64,000 nucleotides of DNA from Owenia fusiformis. Taxonomy: Eukaryota > Annelida > Polychaeta > Sabellida > Oweniidae. Below are positions 61,401 through 64,000 of the stretch, one piece after another. Each line of letters begins with the position of its first letter. The stretch's first letter is position 1. The DNA lies in contig CAIIXF020000001.1 of the NCBI GenBank assembly GCA_903813345.2, forward strand, positions 2,296,001-2,360,000, in the 5' to 3' direction. A program made the translations under genes and the position numbers. The notes under the pieces were generated by a model that was given only the letters and a program-made list of their open reading frames with translations, had not been told where the DNA came from and did no database searches.

Positions 61401-64000
61401 GGTCACATAATCAGTTGACTAGTCGCCATATTGGAAAAAACAATTCCATTCGACTTTCAATACTTTCATGCCAATCTTACCGCACTACAAACTGCAACAT
61501 CGATGCAACAACTGAATAAAAGTATTCATCTTCAAATTACATTATAGAGTTACGTTGAAAACCCACAAACAATTGAGCAGTAGACCAAAGAAGATGTGTC
61601 GCTATTATCTAGGTCAATCTGTTCAGTGGTCCGAAAGCAAATCTATAGTACTCGTTTCCGAATTTTGTTGTTCATTGTACAATCTTTTATTGATTAAACT
61701 CGGTAAACTGACTATTAAAGCAATGACAAGGAAGAATACTTCCGATGGTGTCATTGTTTTATTTTTTTTTATTTAGCGTGCGGGTGTAAAAACAAAATTG
61801 GGTAATTAGTTTGATTTAGAACTTTCGGGTCACGCAAATAGCTACGCGAAATGCATAGTGGGAAATTATTGACCAATCAAATTTTGTCCTTTTTGAGTGC
61901 TTTTTCAGTATATATTTGCGAACGTTCTGATTCAAAGAGCGAACCGCGAAAGGGAGAATTGAAGGAATTTTGGAGTAGATCACAATTATGGTATTATTCT
62001 TCAGATTTGTACCTCAGAAAATTCAAAATGGCTGTTTTGCAGGAATTCGCAATTCTAAAATATAAATTTTTCAATTTTAACCAAAGTAATGAGTATAATT
62101 GATTGGAATTCGGTAATTGATATTTTGTTCGTTGGGATTTGCTATTCCGCGGAGTTGCCATTGTCTAGTTGTTATTGGTATAGTCTCCACCTTTTTCTGG
62201 CTGGTGTTTGGTGTTCAGTGGTTGATGTTTAGTGTCTGTAACAGTTTACAAGTAGACTATGAATTGGACAGAACTGACTTTGCATATTGTATACTATCAA
62301 TTTTGAGCAAAAAGTATCAAAAACTGTATCATTCTATTGTACACTTTTCATTATTATTAGCTCACATCGTGAGCTTTTGCAATCGCTCACTTGTCCGTCT
62401 GTCTGTCCGTCCGTCCGTCCGTCCGTCCGTCCGTCCGTCCGTCCGTCCGTCCGTCCGTCCGTCCGTCTGTCTGTCTGTCCGTGAACAATAGTGGCACGTT
62501 TTAAAACCTCTGTCGATAGGATTCCTGTTTTAAGTTATTTCTGTTCAACATCAATACAGAAAACTCCCCTATGACTCCTGGTTCAAAAGCTTGCCTATTT
62601 TCAAAATGGCCGCCATTTTTGTCTCGCGAAATTCACTTTTGACCCATTTCCTAGCTTTACAAATAATTTCAGGTGTCCTACATTGTAAAAATCTGTGTCA
62701 ATGTAAAGAGTAGATATATGAAACAATTTTGTTACGAAAAATCAGCGAAAAATTATATCTATATTTTTATTTTCAGCCATTTTAGTTAACATTGATTTGT
62801 CCATCTGACTTGTGAAATCCACTTTTCCGTCAACAACAGTGGCACGTTTTAAAACCTCTGTCGATAGGATTCCTGTTTTAAGTTATTTCTGTTCAACATC
62901 AATACAGAAAACTCCCCTATGACTCCTGGCTCAAAAGCTCGCCTATTTTCAAAATGGCCGCCATTTTTGTCTCGCGAAATTCACTTTTGACCTATTTCCT
63001 AGCTTTACAAATAATTTCAAGTGTCCTACATTGTAAAAATCCATGTCAATGTAAAGAGTAGATGTATGAAATAATTTTGTTACGAAAAATCAGCAAAAAA
63101 TTATATCCATTTTTTTATTTTCAGCCATTTTAGTTAACATTAAATTGTCCATCTGTCTCGCAAAATCCACTTTTGGACCATTTGCCTTAAACCCTCTGTC
63201 GATGGGATTCCTGTTTTAAGTCAATTTTGTTCAACATCAATACAAAAAACTCTCCTATGACTCTTGGTTCAAAAGCTCGCCTATTTTCAAAATGGTCACC
63301 ATTCTTGTCTCGCGAAATTCACTTTTGGCCCATTTCCTAGCTTATACAAATAATTTCAGCTGTCCTGCATTGTAAAAAGCCATGTCACTGTAAAGAGTAG
63401 TTGTATGAAATAATTTTGTTACAAAAATCGGAAAAATATTATATCAGTTTTTTTATTTTCAGCCATTTTAGTTAACATTGATTCGTCCATCTGTCTCTCA
63501 GTCAGTCCAAAAAAGTGGCAAGTTTTAAACCTCTGTCAACACTTTTTAAATCCTCTGTAGATAGGATTCCAGATATAAAATAATTTTGTTCAACATCAAT
63601 AAAGAAAAAAAACCTGTGACTCCTGCTTCAAAACCTCGCCTAATTTCAAAATGGCCACCATTTTTGTCTCGGGAAATTCACTTTTGGCCCATTTCCTAGA
63701 TTTACAAATAAGTTCAGGTGTCCTGCATTGTAAAAAGCCATGTCTTTGTAAAGAGTAGTTGTATGAAATAATTTTGTCACAAAAAATCTGCAAAAAATTA
63801 TACCCGTCTTTTTATTTCTACTTTTGAGCAACACCATGTGAGCCCAGTACCCAAGGTACTAATTTTTTTTATATTTCAGAGGTCCATTGAACATGAATTG
63901 AACAGACAGAGTCAGTCAGATATTACTACAACTCTCCTCAGCTACATGATCATATTTGTGTGTGTCTCTATCACAGTTTGTACAGCGCTTGGTAGATACA
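31407..64000 (+). CDS. NPC1: Niemann-Pick C1 cholesterol transporter, 3' end missing
   Basis: NPC1 is the late endosomal/lysosomal membrane protein that takes cholesterol from NPC2 and exports it. Exons: 31407-31490 (proposed), 47033-47210, 49756-50135, 51288-51591, 52634-52961, 57038-57167, 57418-57656, 59032-59138, 59666-59841, 63880-64000 (cut by the window). All have AG/GT borders and matching phases, giving about 682 residues of the roughly 1280 expected. Seen in order: cysteine-rich N-terminal sterol-binding domain (CVWYGEC, CPSCF, PRQS), proline-rich linker, TM1, TM2, middle luminal domain (CTI..LNYFQN, FLYCVR, LGTFGGPV-like), and the first helix of the sterol-sensing domain. The frame is open throughout. 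Confidence 0.97.
31491..33692. other. Proposed NPC1 intron 1, left part
   Basis: AT-rich DNA with one long inverted repeat (32110-32912) and TTACGGA-rich flanks (31990-32040 and 32925-32990) that also partly pair. No exon is recognised. Confidence 0.45.
32110..32912. mobile_element. Foldback element in NPC1 intron 1
   Basis: GATCCAAAAGTTCTGCAC at left mirrors GTGCAGAATTTTTGGATC at right; GGAGCAAGAGTAC mirrors GTACTCTTGCTCC; GTGTCAGTCATGCCTCTTAA mirrors TTAATAGGCATGACTGACAC. The arms are eroded. TTACGGA blocks on each side may be its true termini. No ORF. Confidence 0.55.
33690..35395 (+). pseudogene. Decayed LINE reverse transcriptase, 5' part
   Basis: Frames with stops and shifts read [42 protein letters not shown], then [71 protein letters not shown] and [14 protein letters not shown]. 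These are the ordered landmarks of a non-LTR ORF2: ADD is the catalytic core and the KSEAMWIG region follows it. The RT segment between AFYKMFW and ADD is deleted. The element is split at about 35395 by a large palindrome and resumes at about 40262. Confidence 0.8.
36305..36850. mobile_element. Small foldback inserted in one arm of the giant palindrome
   Basis: Absent from the matching place in the right arm (about 39340-39370). Its own halves pair: TTTGTCAATCCTGCATATT with AATATGCAAGATTGACCAAA, and AAAACTACAGCACTTAACAA with TGTAAAATGCTGTAGTTTTT. It therefore inserted after the palindrome formed. Confidence 0.65.
37530..38302 (+). pseudogene. Decayed ORF in the core of the giant palindrome
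   Basis: Two overlapping open frames, 37530-37925 and 37922-38302, look like one protein broken by a frameshift near 37922. The second part ([51 protein letters not shown]) resembles a repeat-associated pattern of the type HEL..P.AL.D..G.L that I recall from other metazoan repeat proteins, with no named family. It is the only long coding trace in the element. Confidence 0.45.
40262..40640 (+). pseudogene. Decayed LINE, C-terminal part
   Basis: After the palindrome the LINE resumes: [26 protein letters not shown], then after a frameshift [20 protein letters not shown] and [15 protein letters not shown]. The CxxC..H..C knuckle followed by W is the usual LINE ORF2 end. Further decayed codons (KREAMQRIG) reach about 40620. 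Confidence 0.8.
40640..41330. repeat. Head-to-head palindrome of LINE 3' ends
   Basis: CTCTCAATATTATAGTTTTA and TACAATTACAATATTGAGAG mirror each other about a centre near 40945. GATATGGTGAAC at the left and GTTCACAATATCGAT at the right pair as well. The left half continues the LINE reading direction, so this looks like two LINE 3' ends joined tail to tail. The same palindrome recurs at 48236-49310. Confidence 0.55.
41330..41955. other. NPC1 intron 1, plain AT-rich stretch
   Basis: No repeat, exon or RNA gene recognised. Confidence 0.5.
41960..42190 (-). repeat. tRNA-derived SINE
   Basis: On the - strand GATGGTAGAGCATAAG (A box, about 42111-42125) is followed by GGTTCGATTCCC (B box, 42077-42088) at tRNA-like spacing. 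The region then runs on into a non-tRNA body (CCCTCGGGTC, CACCTTGGGTGCC). The anticodon stem does not pair well, so this is a SINE head, not a working tRNA gene. Confidence 0.65.
42523..43278. mobile_element. 756-bp foldback element
   Basis: Ends GTCTCATGGAAGTTAACAGG and its complement CCTGTTAACTTCCATGAGAC are perfect. The arms of about 320 bp remain highly similar (GACAAAGCCATGCTGGATTT, AACTAGTTCCACATATCATT, AATATATTGCTCTAAATGA), leaving a loop of about 100 bp. It lies in proposed NPC1 intron 1. No coding content. Confidence 0.8.
43600..43935. repeat. Second copy of part of the BAG2-intron foldback
   Basis: Shares TTTGTATATTTCAGAT, CTTTTGTAATTT.GG, GCCATG.TTATTTTTT, AACATGG..GAGAAGCAT and AAAATATAAGAG with 25640-25785 in the same orientation. 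It starts near a 13-G run at 43625-43637. Confidence 0.5.
43955..44110. promoter_or_regulatory. CpG-richer patch with CACGTG and a short ORF
   Basis: GAAGTGGGCGGAGCC (GC box), GTCACGTGACC (E-box palindrome) and GCCATTATGGC lie together, followed by ATG for a 23-residue frame [19 protein letters not shown] ending in TAG. It looks like a promoter plus first exon, either captured in a repeat or of an unknown gene. No downstream exon was recognised. Confidence 0.25.
44817..45855. mobile_element. Composite foldback with two nested insertions
   Basis: TGGAATTACACC near 44841 and GGTGTAATTCC near 45810 are inverted, as are GCGCTTTACAAAA.CGCC and GGCG.TTTTA-type words. Inside sit a 262-bp hairpin (44995-45256: ATGGATGGGACACAAAAAAT with ATTTTTTGGGTCCCATCCAT; AAAAATTGAAAGTAAGTTCA with its complement) and a hAT-like MITE (45321-45646). 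Left of it, 44430-44815 holds broken pieces of the same MITE family. Confidence 0.5.
45321..45646. mobile_element. hAT-like MITE, GGCGGATC family
   Basis: Begins CAGGGGCGGATCTGGGAACC and ends CTAGATCCGCCAGTG. The inside has AAAATAAGGCCTTAAACGG, TGATCAAAAAGGGCTACTTT and GGGCCTTAAGGCC. Related copies are at 27545, 51870 and 53370. The near-palindromic ends and the 8-bp duplication seen at the 53370 copy suit hAT. Confidence 0.65.
45860..47032. other. NPC1 intron 1, right end
   Basis: Includes a CpG-richer patch near 46120-46200, a strong 168-bp hairpin (46415-46582), and otherwise plain AT-rich DNA up to the exon 2 acceptor. Confidence 0.5.
46415..46582. mobile_element. 168-bp perfect-arm hairpin element
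   Basis: The left arm AATATAGACCTCAGAGCAGG continues into GGTACTAGTTTCAAATACAC. The right arm is its complement with three or four changes over 52 bp. The loop itself holds GGTCTCAGCACAAA / TTTGTGCCGAGACC and a CCTTCGGTCGTTCGGG stretch. A short MITE with no coding content. Confidence 0.8.
47033..47210 (+). CDS. NPC1: NPC1 exon 2: start of N-terminal domain
   Basis: Acceptor ATTCTGCAG, then [19 protein letters not shown] and onward to [12 protein letters not shown], donor [21 protein letters not shown] and ELCP match the human N-terminal sterol-binding domain. A Helitron-like element starts 16 bp after the donor. Confidence 0.96.
47227..47793 (+). mobile_element. Helitron-like element H3, 5' part only
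   Basis: TTATTA then TCCCAATGAACAAAGTTCGG, a short GTCCGTCAGTCTGTC tract, then units also found in H4 (ATTTGCAAAAACCTTAAACT, TATATTCCGTGTTTTTCACC, GATCTTTCTGAAGTATAGC, CAGAAAATTCAAAATGGC). It breaks off at about 47793, where GTACCCACGTACCC sequence begins. It starts 16 bp after the NPC1 exon 2 donor. Confidence 0.65.
47797..49411. mobile_element. Composite region between inverted GTACCCACGTACCC ends
   Basis: GTACCCACGTACCCATGTAA at left mirrors CCCATGTGGGTACGTGGGTAC at 49348-49368; ACTTTTAAGGG near 47824 and CCCTTAAAAG near 49396 also pair. Inside lies a second copy of the LINE 3'-end palindrome (48236-49310; compare 40640-41330), itself interrupted by a short hAT-like element (48941-49235; ends CAGTGGCGTGGCG and CTACGCCATTG). 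Confidence 0.45.
49756..50135 (+). CDS. NPC1: NPC1 exon 3: N-terminal cholesterol-binding domain
   Basis: Follows ATTGTAG and completes a split Gly codon. Contains [53 protein letters not shown] and FCGTDANKC, all aligned with the human domain including its cysteines. Ends phase 0 at donor GTAAGT. Confidence 0.97.
50190..51000. mobile_element. 810-bp repeat, copy 1 of an inverted pair
   Basis: Near-identical, in the opposite orientation, to 61140-61960. It contains a promoter-like CCAATATGGCGACTAGTCAA, GATCATGTGACC and an 67-codon frame at 50390-50593 with a hydrophobic segment ([20 protein letters not shown]). In the other copy this frame shares its first 40 or so codons and then shifts by one base. 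No family recognised. It lies in NPC1 intron 3, starting 55 bp after the donor. Confidence 0.6.
51288..51591 (+). CDS. NPC1: NPC1 exon 4: linker and TM1
   Basis: Follows CTTCCAG, phase 0. Encodes an N-glycosylation-rich strand ([16 protein letters not shown]), [10 protein letters not shown], a proline linker ([12 protein letters not shown]) and the first transmembrane helix ([20 protein letters not shown]). Donor GTAAGT at 51592. A TTAA-flanked transposon begins 26 bp later. Confidence 0.96.
51618..52358. mobile_element. TTAA-flanked element, interrupted
   Basis: TTAA then AGGCCCCATATAAAGTTTAA at left; TTAACATGGGGGCT then TTAA at right, giving TTAA at 51614-51617 and 52359-52362. An end of the same family is seen near 27940-27962. 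A hAT-like MITE (51870-52139) is inserted. It lies 26 bp downstream of the NPC1 exon 4 donor. Confidence 0.6.
51870..52139. mobile_element. hAT-like MITE, GGCGGATC family
   Basis: Ends CCTCCAGATCCACCAGTG; interior AAGAATAAGGCCTTACAAGG, TGACCAAAAAGGCCCACTTT and GGGGCCATAAGGC match the other copies. The left end is eroded (GGAAAGGGAGGGGGGCGC). Confidence 0.55.
52634..52961 (+). CDS. NPC1: NPC1 exon 5: cytosolic loop and TM2
   Basis: Follows TTTATAG. Encodes [20 protein letters not shown], the second transmembrane helix ([18 protein letters not shown]) and [24 protein letters not shown] and [10 protein letters not shown] are strongly conserved in NPC1. Donor GTACGT at 52962, phase 2. Confidence 0.96.
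53370..53602. mobile_element. hAT-like MITE with 8-bp target duplication
   Basis: Flanked by exact TGTTAAAC repeats at 53362-53369 and 53603-53610. Ends ACTGACGGATCTAG and CTGGATCCGCCAG. The interior contains AAAATTCAAGGCCCATTTTT and AAAAAGGCCCATTTTTGAGG. The clean 8-bp duplication supports hAT for the whole family. Confidence 0.75.
53603..55181. other. NPC1 intron 5, mostly plain
   Basis: A diverged direct duplication (CACATGCAGTACATTAAGGC and AACATGCAGTGCACTAAAGC) lies near 53650-53800. A short hairpin is at about 53873-53985 (GAAAATAATGGCC with GGCCATTATTTT, and GATAAACCATTC with TAGTTTATCC). Otherwise no features. Confidence 0.5.
55182..56952. repeat. Array of GTTGGGCCAACG palindromes with AGATAGCAC ends
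   Basis: Dozens of copies of TTGGGCCAACGTTGG-like words at roughly 20-35 bp intervals on both strands, which keep nearly all six frames open ([10 protein letters not shown]-like peptides). AGATAGCAC begins blocks at 55182 and 56378. The complement GTGCTATCTG ends blocks near 55540, 55845, 56008 and 56950. A segment with TTTTGCCACTGTTGGACCAA and ACCGCTCAAGCCGACGTTGG is repeated in tandem (about 55715 and 55880). These are several related foldback elements placed side by side or nested. Confidence 0.8.
57038..57167 (+). CDS. NPC1: NPC1 exon 6: luminal domain start
   Basis: Follows ATTGCAG. Encodes [20 protein letters not shown] and onward to [11 protein letters not shown], ending at GTCAGT in phase 0. 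Aligns with human PFFRTEQLIIRAP and IQILHQ. The acceptor lies about 85 bp after the palindrome array ends. Confidence 0.94.
57418..57656 (+). CDS. NPC1: NPC1 exon 7: middle luminal domain
   Basis: Follows TTTTTAG. Encodes [64 protein letters not shown]. Several long blocks match human NPC1 exactly (APLSP, NCTI, LNYFQNS, HFLYCVR). Donor GTTAGT. Confidence 0.97.
57910..58527. mobile_element. 618-bp mariner-like element with TA duplication
   Basis: Terminal repeats CAGGGTGGGCCAAAAAAACG and the complement of CAGGGTGGGCCAAAAAACG, flanked by TA (57908-57909, 58528-58529). The start resembles element A (CAGGGTG..CCAAAAAAA), suggesting a related family. A transposase remnant is present on the - strand. 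It lies in NPC1 intron 7. Confidence 0.8.
58225..58310 (-). pseudogene. mariner-type transposase remnant
   Basis: The - strand reads [20 protein letters not shown] then GLQEIV before TGA. NSPD.NP..Y.VW..LQ..V is the catalytic-region signature of mariner-family transposases; the Leu of SPDLNP has changed to Ala here. Only about 30 codons remain readable. Confidence 0.65.
58528..59031. other. NPC1 intron 7, right part
   Basis: Plain AT-rich DNA, nothing recognised. Confidence 0.5.
59032..59138 (+). CDS. NPC1: NPC1 exon 8: middle luminal domain
   Basis: Follows ACTACAG, completing Arg. Encodes [20 protein letters not shown] and [15 protein letters not shown]; human has LGTFGGPVFPWLVLGGY. Donor GTATGT, phase 1. 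Confidence 0.96.
59666..59841 (+). CDS. NPC1: NPC1 exon 9: middle luminal domain end
   Basis: Follows TTTCCAG. Encodes [20 protein letters not shown], then [15 protein letters not shown] and ISIGFTSE, matching human VITFPVNNYY and AWEKEF. Donor GTAAGT, phase 0. Confidence 0.96.
59842..60559. other. NPC1 intron 9, left part
   Basis: A short fragment AGGTGGTGACATATTGTTAT at 59884-59903 matches the start of the 12431-14003 family and lies 43 bp after the donor. The rest is unremarkable. Confidence 0.5.
60560..62168 (+). mobile_element. Helitron-like element H4, with an insertion
   Basis: TTATTA then TCCCAAACGAACGAAGTTCG, (TCCG)n at 60600-60635, then CAAGATGGCCGCC units. It ends GTTCGTTGGGAT, hairpin GCTATTCCGCGGAGTTGC and CTAG before T, as in H1. 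An 810-bp repeat (61140-61960) is inserted. It lies in NPC1 intron 9. Just after it (62169-62250) is an internal fragment of the GTGGTGACA family (TATAGTCTCCACC.., GTCTGTAACAG). Confidence 0.7.
61140..61960. mobile_element. 810-bp repeat, copy 2, inserted in Helitron-like H4
   Basis: Inverse copy of 50190-51000. It interrupts H4 between CAAAGTATGGCTGTATTATA (about 61057) and the H4 sequence that resumes with TTCAGATTTGTACCTCAGAA (about 62000); the counterpart sequence in H3 runs through without it. It is therefore a mobile unit rather than part of H4. Confidence 0.6.
62356..63870 (+). mobile_element. GCTCACAT Helitron-like element abutting NPC1 exon 10
   Basis: Starts ATTATTAGCTCACATCGTGA, runs into a (TCCG)n tract, then four tandem units of about 350 bp (starts near 62490, 62841, 63190, 63547). 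Each holds CCTCTGTCGATAGGATTCC, TTCAAAATGGCCGCCATTTT, GTCTCGCGAAATTCACTTTT and TTATTTTCAGCCATTTTAG. It ends ATGTGAGC (complement of the start) and a perfect hairpin AGTACC-CAA-GGTACT at 63847-63860, then poly-T. The exon 10 acceptor is at 63878-63879. Confidence 0.7.
62397..62482. repeat. (TCCG)n microsatellite
   Basis: About 20 tetranucleotide units, mostly TCCG with TCTG at the edges, inside the GCTCACAT element. Shorter tracts of the same type lie at 11345-11385, 17799-17815, 19055-19100 and 60600-60635, always in the same place near the 5' end of Helitron-like elements. Confidence 0.9.
63880..64000 (+). CDS. NPC1: NPC1 exon 10, start of sterol-sensing domain (cut)
   Basis: Follows TATTTCAG. 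Encodes [20 protein letters not shown] then [20 protein letters not shown], corresponding to human ERSIEDELNR and the first sterol-sensing-domain helix. The exon continues past the window. Confidence 0.95.

Noticed and set aside
62117-62491. Frame with [10 protein letters not shown] repeats
   Set aside because: Translation of the (TCCG)n microsatellite.

Overview
The window is metazoan nuclear DNA: AT-rich, intron-rich, and crowded with inverted-repeat transposons, Helitron-like elements and (TCCG)n microsatellites. That repeat content resembles marine invertebrate genomes, but the species cannot be named from sequence alone. No bacterial operons, CRISPR arrays or rRNA genes are visible.

Three conserved genes were found by translating short exons and matching splice phases. 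(1) RAB23, + strand: the last six coding exons, 3870-14823. The GTP-binding P-loop exon lies before the window. (2) BAG2, - strand: two coding exons, 27228-27042 and 23713-23364. It converges tail-to-tail with RAB23, the same arrangement as in the human genome. (3) NPC1, + strand: nine phase-compatible exons from 47033 to the right edge, plus a proposed signal-peptide exon at 31407-31490. The window ends at the start of the sterol-sensing domain.

Layout: 1-14823 RAB23 exons and introns, holding nested transposons; 14824-17300 RAB23 3' UTR or flank; 17759-20732 Helitron-like element with another nested inside; 20733-23363 convergent intergenic DNA with a 73-bp minisatellite; 23364-27228 BAG2; 27229-31406 divergent BAG2/NPC1 intergenic DNA; 31491-47032 proposed NPC1 intron 1, carrying a decayed LINE split by a ~4.9-kb palindrome, a SINE and several foldbacks; 47033-64000 NPC1 exons among further transposons, including a 1.8-kb array of GTTGGGCCAAC palindromes.

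The genes do not form one pathway: RAB23 acts in ciliary/Hedgehog trafficking, BAG2 in Hsp70 co-chaperoning, NPC1 in lysosomal cholesterol export. The most notable non-genic signals are: a clan of Helitron/Helentron-like elements with a shared design (subterminal inverted repeat, (TCCG)n, tandem repeats carrying an AAAATGGCSGCCATTTT palindrome, inverted repeat copy, terminal hairpin); a transposon end that appears to supply the branch point and polypyrimidine tract of an NPC1 exon; and transposons nested with clean target duplications.
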